DNA of 64,000 nt from Streptomyces agglomeratus (GCF_001746415.1 NZ_MEHJ01000002.1:620001-684000), one strand, 5' to 3'; shown: positions 1 to 8,794, counted from the first letter of the stretch. The notes: generated by a model not told the origin, from the sequence alone. Numbers and translations are program-made.

Positions 1-184
1 TGGGCGGGTGGTCCCCGGTCGGGGAGAACGCGAGGCGGCCGGAGTCAGGATCGAAGAACGTGGGCGTTGAGGGCGGGACCTTTGAGCTCCGAAGGCGGAC
101 GGAGGCGACTGCATGGCGTGCGCCGGGTACTGAACGCGAACGAGTGTGTCGGCCCAGGGGGCGTGCTGGGACCCGTGGCTTCGA

Positions 185-658
185 TCACTCGGAGGCCAAC
201 TTGTCGGTGCCCATGTCTTGGCGCATGGCATTTCGAGTGCTCTCCAATGCCGCCATAACCTCCGGGAAAATTCGCTCGTACTCTGTGTCGCCGTCTTGCA
301 AGCCTGCGATGGCGGCGTCTCGCAGCTGGCGCATGCTCCGAAAGTAGATGAGTGCTGGCTCGACTACTGAGCGAGGCGCGAAGACCTCCAGCTGGTAGCG
401 CAGTTCGTAGCACTTAGCGAACGCCTGTCTCGCTGCGGTCATACGTTCACTTTCAGGCTGTGCGCTGTTCAGGATGATGAGCTGTAGCTCGCTGCGTACC
501 TGAGTGAGTGTCGCTAAGAAGGCCCCGTACAACTCACGCCTATTGCTTCGCCACTCGCTTGCGGCGCCGCGACGGTCTTTCTTGTTCTCTATGAGGATCG
601 TTGAGCCCATGGCAATGATCGCGCCGAGCGATGTGGCTGCAATCGTGGTCCATTCCAT
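185..658 (-). CDS. hypothetical protein with one N-terminal membrane helix
   Basis: 157-residue protein of unknown function. A short hydrophobic segment at about residues 5-24 (ATSLGAIIAMGSTILI) is followed by a charged stretch (ENKKDRRG) and a soluble helical region of about 120 residues with heptad-like spacing. It probably sits in the membrane by an N-terminal anchor with the bulk in the cytoplasm. The ATG start gives the full anchor. Codon use is less GC-biased than in most neighbours, as is common for accessory genes. No catalytic motif is visible. It stands alone: bases 1-184 and 659-1376 hold no supported gene. Confidence 0.65.
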   Translation of the reverse strand: MEWTTIAATSLGAIIAMGSTILIENKKDRRGAASEWRSNRRELYGAFLATLTQVRSELQLIILNSAQPESERMTAARQAFAKCYELRYQLEVFAPRSVVEPALIYFRSMRQLRDAAIAGLQDGDTEYERIFPEVMAALESTRNAMRQDMGTDKLASE

Positions 659-917
659 GTCGGCAACTTACGGAAGCGAAGCAGTGAGGGGTAGGCCGCC
701 CCGCTTACTGTGCATCCCGCGCAGGCCCTGCTGCACTGGGGACCTGACACCGGTTGCACCTAGCTAGGCGTCGGTGCGCTCGCCCGGCTCGGTTACCGCC
801 GTCTTACCACCCAGCCAACGTGACCAGGACGTCCAGATGTTCCTGCAGGCGGGGCATTCGCAGATGGTCCGCATGGTCAGGTCCGAACGGGGGTGGGTGG
901 TCATTCGCCGGTGGCCC

Positions 918-1095
918 GGTGACCGCTCGGACGAGTGATCGCCGTAGGCGGGCTGCCTGCTTCCAGTCGCGTCCGTGCGGGCGAGGCCCTAGACCGGGAG
1001 GGCGGCCCGTGGTCCGCTGACAGGACCGGACCTGCGGGCTGCTGCCCCTGCCGGGGCCCGCGCTACCCCGAGCGTGCGGGCCCCGGCCAAACCCC
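918..1095 (+). repeat. diverged copy of a sequence also present near 61.0 kb
   Basis: The block beginning GACGAGTGATCGC, running through GCTGCTGCCCC and ending in a GC-rich CCCCGGCC stretch, matches the block at about 61000-61150 in the same order and orientation with many substitutions. Neither copy has a convincing open reading frame. It is probably a relic of the same ancestral intergenic or mobile sequence. The extent and identity are estimated by eye. Confidence 0.4.
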
Positions 1096-1376
1096 TGGCC
1101 GTGCAGGAGCTCCATGCCCAGAGCTGTCCGGGCGACGCCGGGCGCACGCTGACGGCGTCGGGCGGACCGTCGTCGACTGCATCCTGCGCCACCAGGCCGG
1201 CGGCCTGGCCGCCTCGGAGACCCTGCGCCGACTGGCGCGGCCGTACTCGAACACTACGACGGGTGCTTGAACGAGACGCCACCGTCCGGCTCTGCGAAGG
1301 GAACGGCGACAACCGCCCGGCCTCGCCCGTGCAGTAAGCGGGGTCGGCGCTACCGCTTCAAGCCGTTTCCTTCGGG

Positions 1377-1500
1377 TCACCTCACCGACCATATGAAGAT
1401 CGCGGCGAGGTAGATGGGGCGGTCTTGTCGTAGCGGGTGGCTAGTCGGTGCAGTGCTTGATCTGTTGATGCAGCGTTCGACCGTGTTGCGCTGCTGTCCG
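1377..1500 (-). pseudogene. IS5-family transposase, C-terminal remnant
   Basis: The last 40 codons read NTVERCINRS, then (in two frames) RYDKT and IYLAAIFIWS. This is the usual C-terminus of IS5-type transposases of Streptomyces, in which the E of NxVER is the third DDE residue. The rest of the gene is missing and the surviving part is frameshifted, so it cannot be active. It lies directly upstream of a broken dehydrogenase gene on the other strand. Confidence 0.6.
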
Positions 1501-1619
1501 GGTGGTCCGTGAGGACTGCGTCGAAAGCCGCGGCCCGTCTGCGCCTCGGGCCTGGTCTCATATGCGGTGCGACGGCATAACGTGCTGCCCGACTCCGGAT
1601 CCGCGTAAGTGGAGAGAAC

Positions 1620-1860
1620 TTGAGCACCGCTGCATCGGTAGCGCTGGTCGCGGGCGCAACAGGGGCATCGGCCGTGAGACTGCGCGTCAGCTCGCCGGAC
1701 TCGGTCACGCCGTCCTGCTGTCCGCCCGCCACCCGGAGGACGTCGAACGGGCCGTCGTCGATCTGGCCCCCAACGTGCCCGGGAGGTTGCTGCCGTGCCG
1801 GCTCGACGTGACCGACGCCGACGACATCCGTGCTCTAGCACGCCGCGTGGAGCGAGTGAT
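1620..1860 (+). pseudogene. short-chain dehydrogenase/reductase, frameshifted N-terminal fragment
   Basis: The ATG at 1620 opens STAASVALVAGATG, the first strand and part of the glycine motif of an SDR Rossmann fold. A frame change then gives GIGRETARQLAGLGHAVLL, the usual TGxxxGIG continuation, followed by ARHPEDVERAV and the CRLDVTDADDI strand that holds the conserved Asp. The sequence stops after about 80 codons, before the catalytic Tyr-x-x-x-Lys. It is therefore frameshifted and truncated, with no activity expected. Confidence 0.6.
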
Positions 1861-1911
1861 CATGTGATCATTTCGACCAACATGCATCGTGACAGGAAGA
1901 GTTCGATACCG

Positions 1912-2163
1912 ATGGACATCCGCACACAGGAAGACCAGCACGAGGGGCCGGCTCCCAGTCGGAGCAAGTACTCGCCCTCCGTCCAGATACTCGGCTATGT
2001 GGTGGGAACCATCGGGTTCACTCTTCTGGCCCTGTCGGGCGAGCGGCCTGACTGGCTGCGAGCGGCCTACGCGATTGCGGCACTGACGTTCGCTGTCGGT
2101 GCTGCAGCGACCGCCGTCAAGCATTTTCGGGAACGGCGCCGCGGTGGCAGCACCGTCCGCTGA
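1912..2163 (+). CDS. small two-helix membrane protein
   Basis: 83 residues from the ATG at 1912, which has AGGAAGA about 12 bases upstream. The first 30 residues are hydrophilic. Two hydrophobic segments follow (ILGYVVGTIGFTLLAL and AAYAIAALTFAVGAAATAV) joined by a short SGERPDW loop, and the protein ends in a basic tail (KHFRERRRG). This is a helical hairpin with positively charged C-terminus, likely inserted in the cytoplasmic membrane. Function unknown. A longer upstream start would run through the dehydrogenase remnant and is less likely. Confidence 0.5.
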   Translation: MDIRTQEDQHEGPAPSRSKYSPSVQILGYVVGTIGFTLLALSGERPDWLRAAYAIAALTFAVGAAATAVKHFRERRRGGSTVR

Positions 2164-2371
2164 CGTTGCGGCGTGCGCCGCCCGCTTCCTGTTGATCGTG
2201 GACACGTGGAGATTGGGAGACGAGAGCCCACCGGATGGATCGGAGGTGCGCGGGGCGCTGCAGGAGCACCTGCGCTACGGGCACCCGACGCGCCGGAGCC
2301 TCCACAACACCGTGAAAGAGGCGGGGTACGTCCGCTTCGTACCGGGAGCGACGCTGACGCGCCATTCTTGA
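2144..2371 (+). CDS. hypothetical small protein
   Basis: 75 residues from a GTG that overlaps the end of the preceding gene by 20 bases. Third codon positions are mostly G or C and the sequence looks like an ordinary soluble protein (RFLLIVDTWRL, EVRGALQEHLRYG, SLHNTVKEAGYVRF). I do not recognise a family. It could be a coupled partner of the membrane hairpin or the tail of a decayed gene. Confidence 0.35.
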   Translation: MAAPSADVAACAARFLLIVDTWRLGDESPPDGSEVRGALQEHLRYGHPTRRSLHNTVKEAGYVRFVPGATLTRHS

Positions 2372-2438
2372 CGCCGACACCCTGGCGCGGGACGGTCGTC
2401 GCGCAACTACGCGTAACCGACTCACAGGGGAGCAAGCG

Positions 2439-2717
2439 ATGACGTTACGGTTCGTCGGGATCGACCCGAACACCGGAGGCGAGGGATCGCCCACGGTGTG
2501 GGTGGAAGAGGAGAGCGCGGACCTGGTCCTCCAGGGCGAGGAAGCCGATGAGCTCCTGAAGGCCCTGGTCGGCTCCACCGAGTGGGTGGCCGGCCACAGG
2601 GCCGGGATTCCCCCGCACGAGCGGGTGATCCGGATTCCGGCTCGCATGGTGTCGATTCTGAGGGAGGCGTGCGATGCCGCTGAACGCGCAGCAGCTGAAC
2701 ACCGCGACGTTCGCTGA
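2439..2717 (+). CDS. hypothetical protein upstream of a DUF6879 gene
   Basis: 92 residues, ATG preceded by GGGGAG at good spacing. The start MTLRFVGIDPNT and the block PTVWVEEESADLVLQG, with the later IRIPARMVSILREACDAAERA, are typical of small Streptomyces proteins encoded with DUF6879 and Scr1-type regulators. No catalytic motif is visible. The gene overlaps the next one by 44 bases, so the three downstream genes look like one transcript. By association it may belong to the regulator/effector pair, but its role is unknown. Confidence 0.7.
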   Translation: MTLRFVGIDPNTGGEGSPTVWVEEESADLVLQGEEADELLKALVGSTEWVAGHRAGIPPHERVIRIPARMVSILREACDAAERAAAEHRDVR

Positions 2718-3228
2718 GCTGCTCGCCGCCACCCATCACACGGCGGTCCATCTGGAGATGCGCGACCTGTACGCGGTGGGCGACGAGACGGACGACTACG
2801 CCGCCTTCCTGCGGACCGGTGTCCCGAACCTCGATCCGGCGCGCTCGTTCTGGCCGCAGTGGATGCCGCTCGTCAAGGACGCGGTCGCCCGCGGCGTGGT
2901 GATGCGCCGCGCGCGGATCGTCTCCGAGCCGGTCACCGACTACATCCGCTACGAGCACGCCATCACCCCGCTCAACCTCCAGGCCGGAGAGGACGTGCGC
3001 TGGCTGCCCCGCCGCCACGCCAGCGACATCCCGCTGCCCGGCAACGACTTCTGGCTCCTGGACGAACGGCTCGTGCAGTTCCACCACTTCACCGGCACCG
3101 GCGACTGGGCACCGGACGGCAAGGAACGCACCGACGATCCGGCCGCGGCCGCGCTGTGCGCCACGGCGTTCGAGACGGTGTGGGAGCGCGGCATCCCGCA
3201 CGAGAAGTACACCGTCCAGGCCCCCTGA
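2674..3228 (+). CDS. DUF6879 family protein
   Basis: 184 residues. The start has GGGAGG six bases upstream, inside the previous gene. Family-typical blocks are ELLAATHHTAVHLEMRDLY near the N-terminus, RRARIVSEPVTDYIRYE in the middle, then GEDVRWLPRR, LPGNDFWLLDERLVQFHHF and ATAFETVWERGIPHEKY. Proteins of this family usually accompany a DUF5753/Scr1 regulator, as here, and their biochemical role is not established. They have been proposed to act as the effector or toxin-like member of the pair. Stop and next start are only 8 bases apart. Confidence 0.8.
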   Translation: MPLNAQQLNTATFAELLAATHHTAVHLEMRDLYAVGDETDDYAAFLRTGVPNLDPARSFWPQWMPLVKDAVARGVVMRRARIVSEPVTDYIRYEHAITPLNLQAGEDVRWLPRRHASDIPLPGNDFWLLDERLVQFHHFTGTGDWAPDGKERTDDPAAAALCATAFETVWERGIPHEKYTVQAP

Positions 3229-3236
3229 GCAGCCCT

Positions 3237-4085
3237 GTGCCCGCCTCCCCATCGTCCAGCGCACAAGCGGCCCGCGAGGCGCTCGCCGTGCGCTTGCAGC
3301 ACCTGCGCAAGGACGCCGGCCTCACCGGGAAGGAACTCTCCGCCCGGTGCGGCTGGCACCCCGCGAAGACCACCCGCATCCAGAAGGGCGACGCCCCGCC
3401 CTCGGACGCGGACATCCGCGCCTGGTGCACGGCCTGCGACGCGGACGACCAGGCCGACGACCTCATCGCCACCGCTCGCGCCGTCGACTCGATGTACCTG
3501 GAGTGGCGCCGCCTGCACAAAGACGGGATGCGCAAGGTCCAACAGGACTGGAACACCCTGCACGAGCGCACCCGCGTCTGCCGGGCCTACGTCTCCAACG
3601 TCCCGCCCGGGTTCTTCCAGACGCCCGGCTTCGCCACCGCTCTCATGGAGCAGATCACCCGCTTCCAGGGCACCCCCGACGACGTCGCCGAAGCCGTCGC
3701 CGCCCGCATCGCCCGCTCCCGGTTCCTCTACGAGGGTGGACACCGCTATGTCGTCCTCATGGAGGAGTCCGTCCTGCGCTACTGCACGGCCGGCCCTGAG
3801 GCGATGCGCGGGCAGCTGCGCCACCTCCTGGCCGTGATGCCGCTCGCCTCAGTCTCTCTGGGGATCATCCCGTTCACCGCGCAGCGCACCGTGTGGCCGC
3901 TGGAGGCGTTCTACGTCCACGACGACACCACGGCCGTGGTGGAGACGCTGACGGCGGAGATCAAGGTGAAGCAGCCGCGCGAGCTCGCCGACTACGCCAA
4001 GGCGTTCGCTGGCCTCGCGGAGATGGCCGTCTACGGCGACGCCGCCCGCGCCCTCATCCGCGCCGCGATCGACGCCCTGGAGTGA
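3237..4085 (+). CDS. XRE-family regulator with C-terminal DUF5753 (Scr1-type)
   Basis: 282 residues from a GTG 8 bases after the DUF6879 stop. Residues of about 12-75 form a Cro/C1-type helix-turn-helix (LAVRLQHLRKDAGLTGKELS, then WHPAKTTRIQKG). A linker rich in Trp and Lys follows (DSMYLEWRRLHKDGMRKVQ). The DUF5753 domain fills the remainder (SNVPPGFFQTPGFATALM, VLMEESVLRY, LLAVMPLASVSLGIIPF). Regulators of this type act as antitoxin-like repressors or activators of the small gene beside them. It probably controls its own operon. Confidence 0.85.
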   Translation: MPASPSSSAQAAREALAVRLQHLRKDAGLTGKELSARCGWHPAKTTRIQKGDAPPSDADIRAWCTACDADDQADDLIATARAVDSMYLEWRRLHKDGMRKVQQDWNTLHERTRVCRAYVSNVPPGFFQTPGFATALMEQITRFQGTPDDVAEAVAARIARSRFLYEGGHRYVVLMEESVLRYCTAGPEAMRGQLRHLLAVMPLASVSLGIIPFTAQRTVWPLEAFYVHDDTTAVVETLTAEIKVKQPRELADYAKAFAGLAEMAVYGDAARALIRAAIDALE

Positions 4086-4110
4086 ACTTCCGCAATTACC
4101 CGCAATCTCG

Positions 4111-4140
4111 TTGAGGAACGGACGGCGGCCTCCGTAGCGT
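4111..4140 (+). promoter_or_regulatory. probable SigA/HrdB-type promoter
   Basis: TTGAGG and TAGCGT are separated by exactly 18 bases, a good match to the Streptomyces vegetative consensus. The predicted start, near 4147, leaves a leader of about 33 bases before the next gene, with AACGGAGG as ribosome site. Confidence 0.5.
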
Positions 4141-4179
4141 CGAACGACACCGACGCACCCAGCAACGGAGGCGGTGCCC

Positions 4180-4374
4180 ATGAGCGCACCCACACCCGCC
4201 GGACCCGCAACACAAGGCCCCGGCCTCCAGCCGCCCGACTTCGGCCGGCCTTCCCCGGCGCTGCTGGCCCACGCCGACCGCGGCTTCGCCCGCTTCCTCG
4301 CACCCACCACCCCGGCCGCCCCGGACGACCGCACCGGCGACCACGACCAGGACGACGCGGCGAGGCAGCGATGA
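4180..4374 (+). CDS. small proline/alanine-rich hypothetical protein
   Basis: 64 residues from the ATG at 4180, chosen over the GTG two codons earlier because GGAGG lies nine bases upstream. The sequence is rich in Pro and Ala (SAPTPAGPATQGPGLQPPDF), with one short helical block (ALLAHADRGFARFLAP) and an acidic, probably disordered tail. Its last four bases overlap the following gene (ATGA), so the two are translationally coupled. No family recognised. Confidence 0.55.
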   Translation: MSAPTPAGPATQGPGLQPPDFGRPSPALLAHADRGFARFLAPTTPAAPDDRTGDHDQDDAARQR

Positions 4375-4757
4375 GCGACACCTACACCGTGCTCCACGAC
4401 CCCCACGGCCTTGCCGCAGCCGAACTCCCGCTGGACCGCGCGCCGTACGAAGCACTCGTCACCGCCGTCCTCGCGTGGAAGGACCCGAACCTCACCCCAC
4501 GCGACTACGAGCAGATCGTGCTCCAACTGACCGGCCACGCCCGCACGGTCGCCGCCGACGTCCAGCGCCACGCCGCCACCCTGCCAAAGAACGACGGCCG
4601 CGGCGCCCTCGCCGAAGTCGTCCTACGCGAAGCCACCGGACGCCTGTCCGCACCGATACAGGGCACCGCCCGCTGCGCCCAGAACCGCGCCCGGCTCGTA
4701 CGGGCCCTCTACGAACGGCTGGACTGCCTCACAGAACCCCCCCCGGCCGCCACATAG
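4371..4757 (+). CDS. hypothetical helical protein, DUF6415-like
   Basis: 128 residues, coupled to the gene before it. The mostly helical sequence contains LVTAVLAWKDPNLTPRDYEQ, VLQLTGHARTVAADVQRHA, LPKNDGRGALAEVVLREATG and NRARLVRALYERLDCL. The pattern of a pair of helices, then a short LPK-D turn and a helix with an Arg-rich end, resembles the DUF6415 proteins found near Streptomyces accessory genes; that assignment is tentative. The 3' end runs into the IS5-type remnant, so the last few codons may be altered. Confidence 0.6.
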   Translation: MSDTYTVLHDPHGLAAAELPLDRAPYEALVTAVLAWKDPNLTPRDYEQIVLQLTGHARTVAADVQRHAATLPKNDGRGALAEVVLREATGRLSAPIQGTARCAQNRARLVRALYERLDCLTEPPPAAT

Positions 4758-4780
4758 AACTCCCATCGGAAAGACCTCAA

Positions 4781-4964
4781 GCGCCGCCAGCAGATGAGTG
4801 CGCATCCGAGGGCGAGGAAGGCTTCGTGGATGTCGTCGCGGATCTCCCAACGGATCCGCAGGCGGCGGAACCAGTGCAGGTGGGCGAACGCGCGCTCCAC
4901 GACCCAGCGTTGGGTGCCCAGGCCGGAGCCGTGTTCGGTGCCGCGGCGGGCGATCGGTGGCTTC
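4781..4964 (-). pseudogene. IS5-family transposase, C-terminal fragment (copy A)
   Basis: Reverse strand reads LIARRGTEHGSGLG in degraded form, then RWVVERAFAHLHWFRRLRIR, which carries the final DDE Glu, and FLALGCALICWRRL. Only the last 60 codons remain. The block is 184 bp and differs from 6001-6184 at two bases, so both derive from recent copies of one element. The missing 5' part shows that the copy was truncated or produced by recombination. Confidence 0.8.
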
Positions 4965-5064
4965 GAGGTCACAGACCAGGCCGCCCAGCACCATGTCCAG
5001 GTCAGAAGCCTGGCGGCTCCGAAATCGCAGTGCAGGAGAGCCATCGCGCTGCGATACTGCGCCG

Positions 5065-5973
5065 ATGATCAACGTGCCTACTGCTGTGCTGGATTCGCTG
5101 TACGGGCTCGCGTTCGGCGACGCCTTCGGCGACCGCTGGTTCGGCATCCTTCGCAGGCATGGTCCGGCAGCCCTGGAGGCGCGGACGCTGCCCCCGGAAC
5201 CGCTGTGGCGGTGGAGTGACGACACCGCTCAAGCGCTGGTTCTCGTCAGGGAGCTCGTCAAGGGCGGGGGCATCGTCGACCAGGACCGCCTGGCCCTGTG
5301 CCTCGCGGCGGCCTACGCCGAGGACACGCACCGCGGCTATGGAGCCTCGATGCATGACGTGCTGCGCCGGATCGGTGCGGGCGAGCCCTGGCGGGAGGTG
5401 GTCGCCGGACAGTTCGGCGGCCAGGGCTCCTGGGGCAACGGCGCGGCCATGCGAGCCGCCCCGCTCGGTGCCTGGCACGGCGCCGACCTCGATGTGGTCG
5501 CTGAGCAGGCCGCCCGCCAGGGTGCGGTCTCGCACCACCACCCGGAGGCGGTCACCGGAGCGGTAGCGGTCGCCCTGGCTGCGGCGCTGGCGACCCGCAG
5601 CCGGGGCGGGCCAACCCCGGCCAGATCGGACTTCCTGCAGGCAGTCGCCGAACGACTGCCCGACAGCGACATCCGGTCGGGAGTGCGGATCGCGGCCCGG
5701 ATGCCGGAGCGCACCTCGGTTCGGCACGCCGCGGAGGTCCTGGGCTCCGGCTACCGGATGTCAGGGCCCGACACCGTCCCGTACGCCCTGTGGTGTGCGG
5801 CGGGGCACCTCGACGACCTGCACGAGGGCCTGTGGGTCACGGTCGCCGGGCGCGGCGATATCGACACTACCTGCGCCATCGCGGGCGGGGTCATCGCCGC
5901 CCGCACCGGCGTTGCCGCCCTTCCTCCTGCATGGCACTCGGCCTGTGAACCGCTGCCCCCGGTCGTGACGTAG
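5065..5973 (+). CDS. ADP-ribosylglycohydrolase family protein
   Basis: 302 residues. The ATG at 5065 starts at the family N-terminus (DSLYGLAFGDAFGDRWF). The metal site of this family is visible: WSDDTAQ near the N-terminus and GDIDTTCAIAGG near the C-terminus, with GSWGNGAAMRAAPLGAW and HHHPEAVTGA in between. Members remove ADP-ribose from proteins, nucleic acids or small molecules using two divalent metals in the cytoplasm. It stands alone between two copies of an IS5-type transposase end (4781-4964 and from 5983), with no partner ADP-ribosyltransferase in view. A role in reversing toxin-type ADP-ribosylation is possible but not shown. Confidence 0.85.
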   Translation: MINVPTAVLDSLYGLAFGDAFGDRWFGILRRHGPAALEARTLPPEPLWRWSDDTAQALVLVRELVKGGGIVDQDRLALCLAAAYAEDTHRGYGASMHDVLRRIGAGEPWREVVAGQFGGQGSWGNGAAMRAAPLGAWHGADLDVVAEQAARQGAVSHHHPEAVTGAVAVALAAALATRSRGGPTPARSDFLQAVAERLPDSDIRSGVRIAARMPERTSVRHAAEVLGSGYRMSGPDTVPYALWCAAGHLDDLHEGLWVTVAGRGDIDTTCAIAGGVIAARTGVAALPPAWHSACEPLPPVVT

Positions 5974-5982
5974 TAAGGACTC

Positions 5983-6600
5983 CTACCGGGATGAGTTCAG
6001 GCGCCGCCAGCAGATGAGTGTGCATCCGAGGGCGAGGAAGGCTTCGTGGATGTCGTCGCGGATCTCCCAACGGATCCGCAGGCGGCGGAACCAGTGCAGG
6101 TGGGCGAACGCGCGCTCCACGACCCAGCGTTGGGTGCCCAGGCCGGAGCCGTGTTCGGTGCCGCGGCGGGCGATCAGTGGCTTCACTCCGAGGCCCCATA
6201 CCATCCGGCGGTACTTGTCGTGGTCGTAGCCGCGGTCGCCTAGCACCACGTCCGGACGGCGCCGGGGCCGGCCGCGCTTCCCGCGCACGGGCGGCACCGC
6301 TTGGAGCAGTGGGATCAGCTGGGTGACGTCGTTGCGGTTCCCGCCGGTCAGGGTGGCGGCGAGTGGGATGCCGGTGGCATCGGTGATCAGGTGGTGTTTG
6401 CTGCCGGTTCTGCCCCGGTCAACAGGGCTTCGTCCGGTCTTGGCTCCCCCTTTAACGCCCGGATGTGGGAACCGTCGACGACCGCTCGGGAGAGCCCAGG
6501 GCGTTCGTGCTGCGCAGCTTGGCGAGCAGGACTTCATGCAGACGGGGCCGCACCCCGGCCTCAGTCCACTCGCCAGGCGACGCCAGCAGGTCATGCGGCC
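5983..6600 (-). pseudogene. IS5-family transposase, 5'-truncated and frameshifted (copy B)
   Basis: Reverse strand gives an intact catalytic C-terminal half: GGAKTGRSPVDRGRTGSKHH, DATGIPLAATLTGGNRND, RGKRGRPRRRPDVVLGDRGY (second Asp), then RWVVERAFAHLHWFRRLRIR (Glu) and CTLICWRRLN. Upstream a frame change is needed to continue with AGVRPRLHEVLLAKLRSTNA. The N-terminal third and its first Asp are not recoverable. The sequence beyond 6600 on this strand (QGLSKETVRRLDRELTARR) belongs to something else. Inactive. Shares 184 bp with copy A. Confidence 0.75.
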
Positions 6601-7357
6601 GGTGGCGGGGTGCAGCGAAGGCACGCTGCGCGGTCGAGCTGGGCTGCCCGGCGTTTGCGGGCGGCGGGCGGTGAGTTCCCGGTCGAGCCTCCTAACGGTC
6701 TCCTTGCTGAGACCCTGGTCAGTCACTTGCCAGTGGTGCGGCTCGTATCGCCGGCGGGCGCGTGCTGGCTGGGAGAAAAGCACCTTCCCGCACGGCCTGT
6801 ACCTTCTGCACGTCGTCCTTGCTAACTGACCGCCCCCCTGCGCCCAGGTACGGCCACGCGGCCGCACCGGGGCGCACCTGTCTGCCCCGCCGGCCCCTGG
6901 TGTGTGCTCGGATCCGCCCTGATCTTGTGTCAGTACGTCGTCCGGTCCGCTCGGCTGCTGCCTACCCTGGCTGCGTCCCGTGCGATCACTTCGGCGCTCA
7001 CGGGCTTCCGGCCGCGTCATGCTCGACAATTGACAGGATCCGCGGTGACACCCAGGGCGCCGTTGGCGGATGCACGGTGGCGGGTCTGAATGGGGGAGCG
7101 GATGGCAGGCGGGGGGCAGCAGGAACAGGGCGTAGGCGAGCGCGTGCTGGCTCAGGCAGCAGCTCTCTTCTCGGCTCGGGGCGACGTTGGCTCTGTCACG
7201 TTGCTGCGGCGCCTGGCTGGCGACTAGGAATTCGCGGCCGTGGTCGATCATCCGCTGATCGACCGTAGCGCGCCGAGCTGCTCAAGGAGTTGTGGTTGTT
7301 GCGCAGTGGATAATGCCGGGCGCGCCGCAGTCCCATTGGCGGGCCGTCGCGGCGCCC

Positions 7358-8794
7358 TCAAGCATTGGGTGCGCCGCGTTGGCCAAGGCCGCGCTTGTGA
7401 AGGGCGGCGATGACGAGGGTCTCAGGCAGACCGCATCTGCGGGCGAGTTCTCGGGTGCCGAGGTCTTCGACGAGCTGGCTGGCTTCGATATTTTGGAAGC
7501 CCGCTATGTCGGCTACTACACGTTCGACCTGAGTCACGGCCGCATGAGGCGCACGGATCTCCGGCCGACCTGGTCCAGCGGTCACGTGCACATGTGCGCC
7601 CTCGACCCACTCCTCCTTGGCGAGCACATCGACGGCGTATGGGGCGTCGGCGTACCGGGCGGTGAGCAGGTCGGATGTTGAGGCCCATTGGAGCCATGGC
7701 CCTGAGGGGCGGAGGAAGGAAGCCACCCGTTCCGACGGGCTGCCCGCCGGTAGCACGCGGCCGTCCTTGAGGTCGGCGGGGAGCAGACACTGACGATACG
7801 ACGACGCGAGCATCGGCGGCCAAGGGACCGACGTCGGTCTGCGTTCTTCGAGGCCTAGTGTCGAGGAGGCTGCCAACACATCAGGATGTGGGGGCCACAG
7901 CAGGTGTTCGACGTTGGCGATCGCCCTCCTGAGGGTGTTGACCTTGGCGCGGTTGTCCAGCAGGAGGGTGTGCAGGCAGAGGATCCCGAGCATCGGGTTG
8001 TCGAGGCTGCCTAGGAGTAGCCCCGCTAGGTCTGGCGGGATGGACGGGGGGCCTTCGCGGAGTCCTGTCAGGGCTGCCTCGACCGCTAGCGTCGCCGCAT
8101 CCTCTGGTGACCAGGGTTGTTTGAGCGGAACCATTTGTACGGAGAGGCCACGAGCGTCCGGTCCGCTGGACTCGTTCGGGATGAACACCAAGGTTTGCCA
8201 GCCCGACGAGAGCCATATGGTCTGGTCCGTGGACTCGACGGCATCGTCTGCCGTGTTCCGGACTGTTCGCAGCACGTAGGGTCCGGGCGGGAAGCGTCCA
8301 CACCGCCCGACGGCGCCGCCGCTTGAGGCCGGGGCCCAGTCGGCATACCACTCCGCTACCGGCCGCAGGGTCCGGTCGAGCAGTGATACCCGGTCCATTG
8401 CCAAGGGGGCAGTCGGCAAGCCGTGGAGATTTCGCAGAACCAGAACGGCGCCCGCATCCGGGCCGACACCTTGGGCAACATCGTCACTCAGCCTGAAGGC
8501 GAGCGCTCCGTGAGTTTGGTCCGCTGTCGACGTGCCGTCGGCCGGCGCGGCTGCGGCGAAGTGGACAGTGAGGTCACGGCTCTCCTTGGTGCCGGGCGCC
8601 AGGGAGATCAGTTGCGTGGTCTCGGTGCCTCCGAGCCGGCCTTGGATGCGGTAGAGCCCTGGCGGCAGGACCAATTCCAGCAGTGTGCCGTGCTCGGCCG
8701 CGACGCGCCGCAGAGTGCTGTCGAACACGGTGAGCAGCGTGCCTGGGGTGCGGCTGATCAGTATCAGCTTGGCACTCTCAGAGCTGGACGTCAC
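7358..8794 (-). CDS. large partner protein of the caspase operon
   Basis: 478 residues if translation starts at the GTG whose codons overlap the end of the caspase gene by 17 bases; this start is chosen for that coupling. The first 75 residues look like a beta-sandwich of the PEGA/carboxypeptidase-regulatory kind (LLTVFDSTLRRVAAEHGTLL, LVLPPGLYRIQGRLGG). A second strand-rich part spans about residues 100-220 (FPPGPYVLRTVRN, IWLSSGWQTLVFIP). The rest is helical (LAGLLLGSLDNPMLGILCLH, LRRAIANVEHLLWPPHPDVL), and the C-terminus may hold a small helix-turn-helix (DLGTRELARRCGLPETLVIA). No catalytic motif. It may be the protease target, a sensor or a scaffold. I do not recognise a named family. Confidence 0.75.
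   Translation of the reverse strand: MTSSSESAKLILISRTPGTLLTVFDSTLRRVAAEHGTLLELVLPPGLYRIQGRLGGTETTQLISLAPGTKESRDLTVHFAAAAPADGTSTADQTHGALAFRLSDDVAQGVGPDAGAVLVLRNLHGLPTAPLAMDRVSLLDRTLRPVAEWYADWAPASSGGAVGRCGRFPPGPYVLRTVRNTADDAVESTDQTIWLSSGWQTLVFIPNESSGPDARGLSVQMVPLKQPWSPEDAATLAVEAALTGLREGPPSIPPDLAGLLLGSLDNPMLGILCLHTLLLDNRAKVNTLRRAIANVEHLLWPPHPDVLAASSTLGLEERRPTSVPWPPMLASSYRQCLLPADLKDGRVLPAGSPSERVASFLRPSGPWLQWASTSDLLTARYADAPYAVDVLAKEEWVEGAHVHVTAGPGRPEIRAPHAAVTQVERVVADIAGFQNIEASQLVEDLGTRELARRCGLPETLVIAALHKRGLGQRGAPNA

Noticed and set aside
45..413. Open frame of 122 codons on the minus strand overlapping the first gene
   Set aside because: Arg/Pro-rich composition and no coding bias; it is a shadow of the GC-rich sequence.
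754..1400. Several overlapping open frames on both strands
   Set aside because: All are low-complexity Arg/Ala/Pro products without family features; only a diverged repeat is supported.
2422..3264. 280-codon minus-strand frame over the DUF6879 genes
   Set aside because: It is antisense to three well-supported genes and has the composition of a reversed GC-rich codon pattern.
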